From NCBI GenBank assembly GCA_029865675.1, contig JARXAU010000124.1, forward strand, positions 1-16,428: DNA of 16,428 nt, read 5' to 3'. The notes beneath the pieces are model-generated. The model did not search any database. It worked only from the letters and a program-made list of their open reading frames with translations, and had not been told where the DNA came from. A program made the translations under genes and the position numbers. Every line of letters begins with the position of its first letter. Position 1 is the stretch's first letter. Shown here one piece after another: positions 1 through 8,100 of the stretch. The stretch is from Rhodoferax sp. (GTDB taxonomy: Bacteria > Pseudomonadota > Gammaproteobacteria > Burkholderiales > Burkholderiaceae_C).

Positions 1-20
1 ATGAACAAGAGACCATTGCC

Positions 21-455
21 TTGACCGAAGTCGCTTTTCATTTCGGCGCGCCCGATAAGCTGGCTTACGCCGTGCGCTTACTGCGCAAGGCCGTGGGTTC
101 CGGAGCCCGCCTGCTGGTACTGGCCCCGCCGGGCTTGGTCCAGCAGCTTGACGCGGCGCTTTGGGCCAGCGCGCCTACCGATTTTCTCCCGCATTGCCTG
201 GCGGACGCGCCTGAGAAGGTGCGGGCTTTGTCGCCGGTGGTGCTGGCTGACGAAGGTGGGCCAGTGCTTGCGCCAGATTTGCCGGTGCTGGTCAATTTGG
301 GCGTGCAAATGCCACAGGGCTTTGAGCACTACCAGCGTGTGATTGAGGTGGTCAGCACCGACGAAGAAGACCGGGTCCTTGCACGTCAGCGCTGGAAAAG
401 CTACGCCGCCCGCGGCTTTGCCATTGTTCGCCACGACCTGCAACTGCGCGCTTAG
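21..455 (+). CDS. holC: DNA polymerase III chi subunit (HolC)
   Basis: Encodes 144 residues, close to the usual length of the chi subunit (about 150). Chi pairs with psi (HolD) in the clamp-loader complex and links it to single-strand binding protein. The start MTEVAFHF, the early KLAYAVRLLRKA helix, the PHCLADAP segment, and the late VIEVVSTDEEDR and RWKSYAARGF segments are the conserved pattern of betaproteobacterial HolC. The start is taken as TTG at 21 because the family normally begins MTE; an AAGAG at 7-11 could be a weak ribosome-binding site. The frame is open to the left edge, so a start outside the window is possible. A frame-1 stop (TGA, 22-24) overlaps the TTG as TTGA, suggesting coupling to an upstream gene, often pepA in related genomes, but too little is visible to name it. 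Confidence 0.9.
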   Translation: MTEVAFHFGAPDKLAYAVRLLRKAVGSGARLLVLAPPGLVQQLDAALWASAPTDFLPHCLADAPEKVRALSPVVLADEGGPVLAPDLPVLVNLGVQMPQGFEHYQRVIEVVSTDEEDRVLARQRWKSYAARGFAIVRHDLQLRA

Positions 456-584
456 TTGGCGCGCCTGAAAGCGCAGGGCGGGCACTCGCCACGCGTGGGA
501 ATCTTAGTTTTCCGCGACCCAACAGAACCCAGATGCAGCCACGCTCCGAAAGCCCTTGGAATGCAGGTTAAACTCTTACGCTCT

Positions 585-674
585 GGAGAGGTGGATGAGC
601 GGTTTAAGTCACACGCCTGGAAAGCGTGCGAGGGGTAAAACCCTCCGCGGGTTCGAATCCCGCCTTCTCCGCCA
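585..674 (+). tRNA. tRNA-Ser (anticodon GGA)
   Basis: A full class II tRNA is readable. The acceptor stem pairs 585-591 (GGAGAGG) with 664-670 (CTTCTCC), followed by discriminator G671 and encoded CCA at 672-674. The anticodon stem is 612-616/624-628 (CACGC/GCGTG), with a 7-base loop holding GGA at 619-621, which reads UCC and UCU serine codons. A long variable arm (GAGGG/CCCTC near 630-645) is diagnostic of Ser/Leu/Tyr tRNAs. The T arm is GCGGG (647-651), the loop TTCGAAT, and CCCGC (659-663). I see no convincing sigma-70 promoter just upstream, so the promoter position is left open. Confidence 0.97.
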
Positions 675-685
675 GAGATAGATCG

Positions 686-714
686 AAAAACGGACCCTTT
701 GCGGTCCGTTTTTT
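686..714. terminator. Rho-independent terminator, probably bidirectional
   Basis: A perfect 6-bp GC-rich stem, CGGACC (691-696) and GGTCCG (703-708), with loop CTTTGC, is followed by six T (709-714) and preceded by five A (686-690). The A-run extends the stem by A-T pairing and acts as a U-tract on the other strand. It lies 12 nt after the tRNA and 56 nt beyond the stop of the convergent minus-strand gene, so it can end both transcripts. Confidence 0.9.
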
Positions 715-770
715 GTGGTGAACGCTTTCTTGCAAGCCTCGCGCGACAGCGCGTGTCTCCTCTCTGCGAG

Positions 771-1877
771 TCAAGGCTTTCCGCTGAAGCGGGCCGGGAG
801 TTGTAGGCTGGGTGGTGCATCGCCTTGTTCGATCGTTTCCACCAAAAGATCGACGAAATTGTCGCCCCCAAGCGCAATCCGCACGCGCACCGGCAGGTAT
901 TGCAAGCTGGGTGCGAGCCAAATTTCGGCGACGATGTCGCCCCGGGGATTTGCCAAGGGGCGGGGCTTGAGGTGAAAGGCCTGCACTAAGCCGAGTTGGG
1001 GTGTCGTCAGGCCTACGCTTTCGACCACGTCATACGTCCAACGATCGACGCCACCCGGCCTGGCCAGCCACACGGTGACCATTTCACCCACGGCAAGCGT
1101 CTGCCGCCCGGTGGCAAACCGGTGGCTGAGTTCCACGAACTGGCTGGCAGTGTCTTGAACGCCCGCTGGTTTTGCGAGTTTGCGTCCATCTTGCAGACGC
1201 AGTAGCTCGTCCTCGAAAGCTACGGTCCGCCGAGCGGACAAAAATCGCTCTTCATAGGCCTCTGGAATCAAGCCACCTGTGCTTACCCGTCCCTGGCTGG
1301 TCAAGCTCACTTGAAACAGCAGCGCCATGCGCATATCCAGCTGCACCTGGTAACGCTCTTCTTGCCTTTGCCACTGAACCTTGGCACTTCCATGCACTTC
1401 GCCACGATAAAAGCCCCGCAGCACGTAAGACACCCGGGTGTCCGCAGGCCAAGTGTCTGACGTTAGGGGTTCCGGCTTGGCAACATCAGTGGCGCTGGCG
1501 GCCATTGCATCCCGCGTCGTGCCTGTGGATGGCGGGCTGTCAGGGCTTGGGTCTGCCACCGATTCTCCCGAGCCGGGCGGCTCTAGGGGTGCGTCCTGGC
1601 TGGGCGGATCGGGTGAATTGGGGTCGCCAACGGTAGGTTCGGCGCTGACCAATGTCGTCGCAGGGTTGGTGGGGGTGGAGCGGGTCGGCGCTGCTCTGCG
1701 TTGGTTTTTAGCTGGCTTAATGAGGCGTGTTTTGGGCTGCAGCAGATGCAAAAAAACAGGCTCGGGCAAGGGTTTCATGGCCAAGTTGGTCTGCAATTTT
1801 TGCTGCAAGCCCCACAACACAAACAGATGCACCAGAAAGACTAGGCCCAACAGGGTCAGGGGTTCAACAGGGCGCAT
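771..1877 (-). CDS. DUF3108 domain protein with TonB-like N-terminus
   Basis: From ATG at 1877 this gives 368 residues. An in-frame GTG at 1922 would add 15 residues; neither start has a clear Shine-Dalgarno sequence, and I prefer the ATG because it puts one hydrophobic helix (LTLLGLVFLVHLFVLWGL) right at the N-terminus, as in this family. Next comes a long Pro/Ser/Thr-rich linker of roughly 100 residues (PDPPSQDAPLEPPGSG, PSPDSPPSTG), which could span the periplasm as in TonB. The last 220 or so residues are a beta-rich domain starting WPADTRVSYVLRGFYRGEVHGSA and containing TSQGRVSTGGLIPEAYEE, a pattern I recognise as DUF3108. The protein is probably anchored in the inner membrane with its domain in the periplasm. 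DUF3108 has no well-defined function. The gene is convergent with the tRNA and shares its terminator. Confidence 0.8.
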   Translation of the reverse strand: MRPVEPLTLLGLVFLVHLFVLWGLQQKLQTNLAMKPLPEPVFLHLLQPKTRLIKPAKNQRRAAPTRSTPTNPATTLVSAEPTVGDPNSPDPPSQDAPLEPPGSGESVADPSPDSPPSTGTTRDAMAASATDVAKPEPLTSDTWPADTRVSYVLRGFYRGEVHGSAKVQWQRQEERYQVQLDMRMALLFQVSLTSQGRVSTGGLIPEAYEERFLSARRTVAFEDELLRLQDGRKLAKPAGVQDTASQFVELSHRFATGRQTLAVGEMVTVWLARPGGVDRWTYDVVESVGLTTPQLGLVQAFHLKPRPLANPRGDIVAEIWLAPSLQYLPVRVRIALGGDNFVDLLVETIEQGDAPPSLQLPARFSGKP

Positions 1878-2062
1878 CGAAGGACTGGGACGTAGGGGCT
1901 TGGGGCTCAATGTAAGCTGCACGCGATGAGGGTGTCATTGTGCTTTAAGCGTGAACTGCCCGCCATTCACCTTGCCGCGATGATTGGCGATCGGTGGCCT
2001 TTGTGCGCTCAATGTGGCTTGTCCAAGCCTATCGCCTGAGCCCTCAACCCAGGCTGGGTGAC

Positions 2063-2722
2063 TCAGCGCGCCTTGGCGTTTGCAAAGGGCTCAAGCCCCC
2101 CCAAGAGGAGAAACCGTTCATGGAGTCGGGCAAGTTCCAAGGCGGTGGAAGACTCCATTTTTTTGAGAATGGTGGCGCGGTGATTTTCGATGGTGCGCGT
2201 GCTGTTGTGCATTTCTTCCGCGATTTCCCGGTTGGTCTGGTTGTTCAAGATGCGCAAAAATACTTGTGTTTCGTGCGGTGTCAGCAGAAGCAGTTTCTTC
2301 CCATGCTGTGTTTTGAAGGCCTGCTCGGCAATGCGCGCGGTACACGAATGGGCCGCGGCCTGAATTTTTTGAATCAAAGCCATGGGGTCAAAGGGCTTGG
2401 TCAGGTAATCGAAAGCACCTGCCTTGATCAGTTCAACGGCCATGGATAAATCACCATGACCGGTCATGAATATCACGGGCCACACAAAGCTTTGGGCCCG
2501 AAGTTCATGAAATAGTTCAGAGCCCGTCATTTCGGGCATTCTGACGTCCATTAACAAGCAGCCCGGCTCCTGAAATAATGTTTGCAAACTAGGAAAAGCG
2601 TGCAAAAAATCTGCTGCCGAAGCGAAGTGCCGCGTGTCTTGCACTCCTGCCGAACTTAGCAATGTTTCCAGACTTTTGGCCAACGCGAGATCATCTTCAA
2701 TCATCAAAACGTGGTATTTCAT
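2063..2722 (-). CDS. FixJ/NarL-type response regulator (REC + LuxR HTH)
   Basis: A 219-residue two-domain transcription regulator. ATG at 2722 is chosen because the receiver domain begins directly with MKYHVLMIEDD; the frame is open further upstream but would run into the kinase gene. Receiver residues are visible: the acidic pair D10/D11, phospho-acceptor D59 in LLMDVRMPEMTG, T87 in FMTGHGD and K109 in YLTKPFDP. The C-terminal LuxR-type helix-turn-helix spans about 147-205 (TPHETQVFLRIL, then TNREIAEEMHNSTRTIENHR). The MDVRMPEMTG and TGHGD motifs and the size place it in the FixJ group. It starts 11 nt after the stop of the histidine kinase, so the two form one operon and are almost certainly partners. 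Targets cannot be read directly; the divergent adhesin promoter region is the natural candidate. Confidence 0.92.
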   Translation of the reverse strand: MKYHVLMIEDDLALAKSLETLLSSAGVQDTRHFASAADFLHAFPSLQTLFQEPGCLLMDVRMPEMTGSELFHELRAQSFVWPVIFMTGHGDLSMAVELIKAGAFDYLTKPFDPMALIQKIQAAAHSCTARIAEQAFKTQHGKKLLLLTPHETQVFLRILNNQTNREIAEEMHNSTRTIENHRATILKKMESSTALELARLHERFLLLGGLEPFANAKAR

Positions 2723-2733
2723 GGTGGTGCAAC

Positions 2734-4299
2734 TTAAGTAGGGTGATGGGCGGCAGGCAGGTCGATCAAAAAGCAAGCACCTAGAGGACTACTTGATTTT
2801 AAAGTCAAGCGGCCGTCGAATCGCTCGATAATGGACCGGCACAGGCTCAGACCAATGCCAAGACCTTCTGTTTTAGTAGTGAAAAGTGAATCAAAAACTT
2901 GATTGACCTGGGCCGCTTCAATACCCTGGCCGTTGTCTGAAATTTCTATAAGAACGCGTCCATTTTGTGTCGTACTGGTAATGCTGATTCGCTTGTCGGA
3001 TTTTTTGCACTCACTCAGTGACTGGATACTATTCTTCACCAAATTAAATATAACTTGCTCAAATAATATGGGATTTAACTTTGTTTGTATAGAAGTATTT
3101 AAAGTTACACTCAGTCGAACCTGGTTTGGCGTACACAAAAAACGCAGCGCCGGTTCCACCTTGGCGATCAGATCGTCCACGTTGAAGCGACCCATTTCGA
3201 TGGGATGGGGCTGCAAAAGCGCCCGTACGGCAACCAGTACCTGCCCGGCGCGCTGGGTCTGCTCAAGAATTTCCTGAAACAGGGCATCCACCGCACTGTA
3301 GGTATCAGCGTGCGGCTTTTGTAGTTGCAATCTTCCTGCGACCGCGTAGTTTGCAATGGTTGCCAGTGGCTGATTGATTTCATGCGCGAGTTGCGCAGAC
3401 ATCTCCCCCAACAGGCTCAGACGGCTTTGCTTCTCCAGCGTTTCAGACTTGGTTTGCAGGGCAAGCTCTGCTTTTTGCCGAAGCCATACGCTTCGCCAAT
3501 ACAAAATAAACACCCCTGCAATCAGCCACATCAGGGTAAAGACAAAGGGTCGTAAAGTTCGCAACATGCCATACAAGGGGTCTTGCGACTGAAACTCCAA
3601 GGTCCATAGCCCTTGCCAAGCCGCAGTATTGACGTCTTGTCGGTCGTAATCGTCGGTGAGATCGGTGCGAAATGGCGCAATATCAACAAGCACTGGCACC
3701 CCCACATTTTTTATTTCGCTTGTGTGAGTGGTGAGCCATTGCCTGATGTCAATCGTTACCAAGTAGGCAAGCTGCAAGGGGTCATTGGTTGGAATAGTCA
3801 CGTTGACCAGTGCCTGGTTGTGCACAAAGTGCAAAGGACTGAGACTTGGCTCTTTCAGCTCAAGCGCATGCGCCAGTGCGATGCGGTTGTTTGCTTCCGA
3901 GTCCGCCACAAACTCGGCGGTCAATTGTGTTTCAAACGGCGCTTTTGCAGCGGTCCTGATAACGCGGGCATCGGCATCCAGCAAATGGACCGCCAAAACG
4001 TCTGGCTTGCCCTGCAGCCAGACCTTGGAAAGTGCAAAGAAACTTGCTTGTGCATTCACGACCTCTGCTGCGGCACGCTGCATTCCCTTGGTCTCGGTAG
4101 CCAGTGACTCTGTCAGCTTTTCTGTCACTGCAGTGGCAGACTTTTGCAAGTCTTTTTGCAATGTTTTTAGTATGTATGCCTCAGCTAAAAAAGGCGAACA
4201 AACTAAGACTAAAACACCCAATGTAGCAAGCCAAATACCGCTGGAGCGCCACACCCAGTTGTGCGTTAGCTTGCTTATCGTTGACCACGGTGATGCCAT
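2734..4299 (-). CDS. Membrane sensor histidine kinase
   Basis: A 521-residue kinase from ATG at 4299, which lies 7 nt beyond the stop of the preceding gene. An in-frame GTG at 4323 would overlap that gene and add 8 residues. Numbered from the GTG: first membrane helix about 30-50 (GIWLATLGVLVLVCSPFLAEA), a periplasmic region of about 205 residues whose VLAVHLLDADARVIRTA segment resembles a Cache/PAS-like sensor, second helix about 258-276 (RPFVFTLMWLIAGVFILYW), then the H-box GEMSAQLAHEINQPLATIANYA with phospho-acceptor H314. The HATPase domain shows the N-box (FNLVKNSIQSL), G1 (DNGQG) and G2 (GLGIGL). The HEINQPL box and layout match the FixL/DctB/StyS-like class that pairs with FixJ regulators. 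The ligand is unknown. A 120-bp patch at 3001-3120 is only about 30% G+C, far below its surroundings. Confidence 0.92.
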   Translation of the reverse strand: MASPWSTISKLTHNWVWRSSGIWLATLGVLVLVCSPFLAEAYILKTLQKDLQKSATAVTEKLTESLATETKGMQRAAAEVVNAQASFFALSKVWLQGKPDVLAVHLLDADARVIRTAAKAPFETQLTAEFVADSEANNRIALAHALELKEPSLSPLHFVHNQALVNVTIPTNDPLQLAYLVTIDIRQWLTTHTSEIKNVGVPVLVDIAPFRTDLTDDYDRQDVNTAAWQGLWTLEFQSQDPLYGMLRTLRPFVFTLMWLIAGVFILYWRSVWLRQKAELALQTKSETLEKQSRLSLLGEMSAQLAHEINQPLATIANYAVAGRLQLQKPHADTYSAVDALFQEILEQTQRAGQVLVAVRALLQPHPIEMGRFNVDDLIAKVEPALRFLCTPNQVRLSVTLNTSIQTKLNPILFEQVIFNLVKNSIQSLSECKKSDKRISITSTTQNGRVLIEISDNGQGIEAAQVNQVFDSLFTTKTEGLGIGLSLCRSIIERFDGRLTLKSSSPLGACFLIDLPAAHHPT

Positions 4300-4306
4300 C
4301 GGTTTC

Positions 4307-4996
4307 TTAGTTTTCTGTAGCACTCGGAAGTAATGATTTGAAGACTGTCGGTGCGCTGGCCAAAATAGGCCAAAGATTTTTTTCTTCGTTCGCCCAAAGT
4401 TTCATGTTGAATCCCGCTCTGGTGCACCCTTGTTGCTCCAGCGCTTGGTACTGCCCGTAAAGCGCAAGCCGCTCTTGGGCTTGGGTGATCAGCCGATATG
4501 CTGCTTGGTCGGCCACCGCGAGTCGGTCACTGTCATCGTAAAAACCACGACATGCAGCGCTGAACAATTGCAGCGCGGGCGCGTATTTGCAACTGGCGTT
4601 TTTGGTGATTCGCGAGTTTTGCCGGTAATCGCTTTGGACTTTTTCAAGCGCTTGTTGCACTGCGGCTAGGTCCTCCCGCTTGCGGTCGCCGACGAAGCTT
4701 GCATCCCCGTAGGCTCCGCTTTGCGCCGGTTTTTCATGCAGGCTGTAGTCGCAAACGCGCTTGAGTTTCAGATAGCCGATTTGCAACGCCCGCGTCGCTT
4801 TGTCGGAGGGCTGCGTTAAGCGAACCAGTTTTTCGCGCACGAAGGCGGTGCTATTGGGTGGCACCGGAGCACTGCTGCCTTCAATTTCCAGGGTGGGCGT
4901 TGCAGCCGCCCGCATCCCTGCCTCTTGCGCTGCATAAGCGCCGGAGGAGGCTGCCAGCCACAGTGCAAGGAGCGCTTGCCCGCCTAGGGATCTCAT
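4307..4996 (-). CDS. Exported hypothetical protein with four cysteines
   Basis: A 229-residue protein I do not recognise. It begins with a Sec-type signal peptide (MRSLGGQALLALWLAASSGAYA, likely cut after A-Y-A near residue 22), so it should be periplasmic; no lipobox cysteine is present. The mature part is mostly polar and helical, with charged stretches such as REDLAAVQQALEKVQSDYR. It has four cysteines (C82, C136, C149, C191), compatible with two disulfide bonds in the periplasm. ATG at 4996 is the clear start; the ribosome-binding site is weak. The gene is first in a minus-strand operon and its stop lies 7 nt before the kinase ATG. That coupling suggests a role in the same signalling pathway, for instance presenting or sensing a signal for the kinase's periplasmic domain, but this is inference from position only. 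Confidence 0.75.
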   Translation of the reverse strand: MRSLGGQALLALWLAASSGAYAAQEAGMRAAATPTLEIEGSSAPVPPNSTAFVREKLVRLTQPSDKATRALQIGYLKLKRVCDYSLHEKPAQSGAYGDASFVGDRKREDLAAVQQALEKVQSDYRQNSRITKNASCKYAPALQLFSAACRGFYDDSDRLAVADQAAYRLITQAQERLALYGQYQALEQQGCTRAGFNMKLWANEEKNLWPILASAPTVFKSLLPSATEN

Positions 4997-5050
4997 TTTT
5001 CGATTGTATTTCTCGTATTTTTCAAAAGAAAGACCCCGTTCGGTATTCGC

Positions 5051-5075
5051 TCGCCATGTGGCGATAAAACGCCAC
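5051..5075. promoter_or_regulatory. Overlapping inverted repeats, candidate operator
   Basis: Two perfect inverted repeats share a middle arm: TCGCCATGTGGCGA (5051-5064; 6-bp arms, 2-nt spacer) and GTGGCGATAAAACGCCAC (5058-5075; 6-bp arms, 6-nt spacer). The result is three alternating CGCCA/TGGCG half-sites. The element lies 55 nt upstream of the exported-protein start and 125 nt upstream of the adhesin start, in the divergent promoter region. A binding site or an alternative-hairpin leader element are both possible. Confidence 0.4.
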
Positions 5076-5131
5076 TTGTGTCAATTTTCACGCTTTAGTT
5101 GGCCTTTTTTTCGGATACAGGCCAAACAAAG

Positions 5132-5147
5132 ATTACATCTATGTAAT
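5132..5147. promoter_or_regulatory. Perfect palindrome ATTACAT-CT-ATGTAAT, candidate regulator site
   Basis: Seven-base arms with a 2-nt spacer, AT-rich, 53 nt upstream of the adhesin ATG. The size and dyad symmetry fit a dimeric helix-turn-helix regulator such as the FixJ/NarL-type protein encoded next door. No direct evidence ties the two together. Confidence 0.4.
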
Positions 5148-5199
5148 TCGCAAAGCCATTTGTGGAAACTACTTAAAACAGTCAAAATCGTTGCTTAAA

Positions 5200-8100
5200 A
5201 TGACCGGCGAGAAACCAAATAGCCGCCACTCCGCTCCTGAAAAAGACCGTTTGACACCCGCTCCCCTCCCTGTTCTGAACCGTATCGCGAGGCTTCGCGC
5301 GCTTTTAGCGCGTGCGGGGGCTCTGCTGTCGTCAGCGAATTTGGATGTGACCCGGGTGAGTTTGCAGCTGGCGCTTTTGTATGTGGTGGTGGAGCAGGCT
5401 CGCGCGGCTGCACAGTCCGACACCCTACGAGAGCAAGATGATCTTGGGGAATTGCCAGTCGCCGAGTCGGATGCTGGTGGCGGTTCAGATGCTGCACTAA
5501 TTTCTGAAGCGCTCAGTGCCGTGGCCGCGCGTCAAGACGGGCTCGAAGAAGTTCTTGAGGGCGATGCCCTGCTTGGCGCTGATGCCGCGCTTGCCAAGCT
5601 GAGGGAGTTGATTGAAGAAGAGCTGGACATGAGCGCCCAAGCCCGTGGCCTGAGTTCTGAGGTCCTTGCCTCTATTACTGGCGACTTGACGGAGCCAGCG
5701 GCGTCGAGCCCCGGCGAGCCGCTGGAGTCTTTAATGTCCCGGATCGTATCTGCGGGCCAATCGCTTGGCATAGAGTTGCCCGCTTTCGGTACGAGCAGCC
5801 TGGCATTAAGCCCCGTTGGCATGGTGGGGGGCGTGGTGCTCGGCGGTTGGGGTCTGGCAACTCTGGTTGGCGGCGGTGCGGCAGCGGCGGTTGGAAGTGC
5901 TATCGGGGGTGACAGCGTCGGCGCCATTGTGGTCAAGGTTGCCTTGTACTCGCAGGGTATTGTTGCGGACGGCTATATCTCGGGTGCCACGGTCAAGCTG
6001 CTGGATGCTCAGGGTAACGTCCTGGCAAGCACTACAACGGACGCCATGGGGCGCTACGAGTTCAGCACAGCGCTGCTTAAGCAGGCAAGCTCGATTTCGG
6101 CCAGCGGCGGCAAAGACATTTCGACGGGTTTAGATTTCACGGTCGAGTTGCGGGCACCCGCATCTGCCACAGTGATCAACCCACTGACCACGCTGGTTCA
6201 AAGCTACCTAGATTCCCACCCTGGCGTCTCTGCAGACGCAGCGGGCGCCGCAGTCAAGCTGGCGCTTGGAATCTCCGCGAGCGTTGATCTGCTGACCACA
6301 GACCCCATAGCGCTTGCAGGGTCGCTGACTGGCGAGGCCGCACAGCAAGCGGTGGCGCTACAAATCAAAGCCGCGCAGATTGCCAACTTGTTGATATCCG
6401 GCGCGGCTGCGCTGATGTCGGCCAATGGCGATCTGGCTCTGGGTGAAGCGGTCGATGCGTTGTTGGAGCAGCTGACGAAACAAGTCGCTCTGGCCGCCGC
6501 TGGCAACGGGTTTGGGAACCTGGCGCTGGACTCTGCATCGGTGTTGGGCAACGTATTGAATGATGCCGCTCTGGTGGTTGCAGTAGCGGGCATTTCAACC
6601 GAGGCTGTCGCACTCATAGCGGCCGGTAACAGCATTCAGACCAGCTCTTTGCTCAGTCTTTATGAGTTCCAAAAGGTGGTGCAGGACGATTTGATTCAGG
6701 CGCTGAGTCTGGGATCGTCTTCGCCACAGTTTGCGCAGGCGGTGCAGGCTATTACGGCCCTGCTCAATGTGGTGGCTGCTGGGCAAAAGGTAGTGGACGT
6801 CACTCTGGCTCCTCTAAGCGATAGCGGAACCGACCAAACTGACCGCATTACCAACATTGCCAACCCCCAGGTGCGGGTTGACCTGTCAGGCATTGCTGGC
6901 TTCGTCAAAGAAGGTTATGTTGTCAAGTTGCTCTTGGAGGGCAACCTGGTTCCCTATGCGTCAGCGCCAGTCACAGCCGCCGACCTGGCAAGGGGCTACT
7001 TGGACTTTACGCTTCCCAATTTCACAGGCAGTGGGTCCAAAACCATTTCTATCGTGGTCGCGGACGGGCTCACCACCTCTACTACTGACCCAGTCACCCG
7101 CGCTACCACGACCCACACTGCGGCGGATGTAGCTTCCGGGTTCTTGGCTGTCACCTACGACAACTACGCCGCACCCCTTTTCGGCGCGCTACAGGCCGAC
7201 ACGGGCGCGTCAGCGGGTGATCATGTCACCTCCAATCCCTCATTCACGATTGCTGGACTGGAGTCGGGCGCCGTCTGGCAGTACAAGCTGGTGGGCGGTG
7301 AGTGGAGCGAGCAAGTCACCAGCCGGATTGCACTGTTGGACCTGCCTGTCGACGGCGCAGTCACTTTGTTACTGCGCCAAATTGACAAAGCGGGCAACCA
7401 ATCTGCCGATACCAGCCTAAGTTTCGTATTGGACCGTCAGGCGCAAGCCGTCAGTGTGGCGCTGGCCAATGACACGGGCCGTGCTGGCGATTTGGGTTTG
7501 CTGTATGACCAGATCACCAGTCTTGGTGATTTGTCGTTTACCGGCTTGGAAAGCGGAGCGGTGGTCCAGGTTAGCGCAGATGGGGGTAAGAGCTGGAGCA
7601 ATGATTCCGATTTTGCTGCGCAGGAGGGCGTCAACAGTATTCTGGTGCGGCAGGTCGACCTTGCTGGCAACACTTCGATCTCATCATCCCTCCAATTTAC
7701 GCTAGACACTCAGGCCGCAGCCCCCAGCGTTTCGCTGACCAGTGACACTGGGGATAGCGGCAGCGACAACATTAGCAGCGACGCAAGGCTCACTGTCTCT
7801 GGCTTGGAAGCCTCGGCCCTGGTCCAGTACAGCATCGACGGAAAGGCATGGTCCGAGAGTTTCTTTGCAGACTCCTTATCCACCAGATTTTCCCCTGCCG
7901 AAGGTCTAAACACCGTTTATGTGCGTCAAATTGACGCTGCGGGAAATGTTTCCGGTGCTTCTGCCCCGCTGACCTTCACATGGGACAACGAGGCGGCGAC
8001 TGAACTGGTCCTGCGTCTGGCATTTGACACCGGCAGACCTGGTGATGACGGTGTGACCAACAACGGCACGGTCAATCTTTCCGGGTTGGAGTCGGGCGCG

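Noticed and set aside
1..24. 3' end of an upstream gene such as pepA
   Set aside because: Stops in frames 1 and 2 (22-24 and 2-4) are compatible with a preceding gene, but at most seven codons are visible and cannot identify it.
530..584. Promoter of tRNA-Ser (TTGGAA at 556-561)
   Set aside because: The only -10-like hexamers are too close to the mature tRNA or at the wrong spacing, so I do not call it.
585..714. tRNA-Ser as an integration site for a mobile element
   Set aside because: No integrase gene, no repeated tRNA 3' end and no composition break next to the tRNA are visible in the window.
452..877. Minus-strand open frame across the tRNA and terminator
   Set aside because: It overlaps a convincing tRNA-Ser and the terminator, and its translation shows no recognisable feature.
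2047..2059. Hairpin ACCCA-GGC-TGGGT after the response regulator stop, as a terminator
   Set aside because: There is no T-run on either side in the right place and the stem is only 5 bp, so an intrinsic terminator is not supported.
5196..5201. TAAAAT as a -10 box for the adhesin
   Set aside because: It overlaps the ATG at 5200 and has no good -35 at the right distance. A promoter here would leave no room for the start codon.
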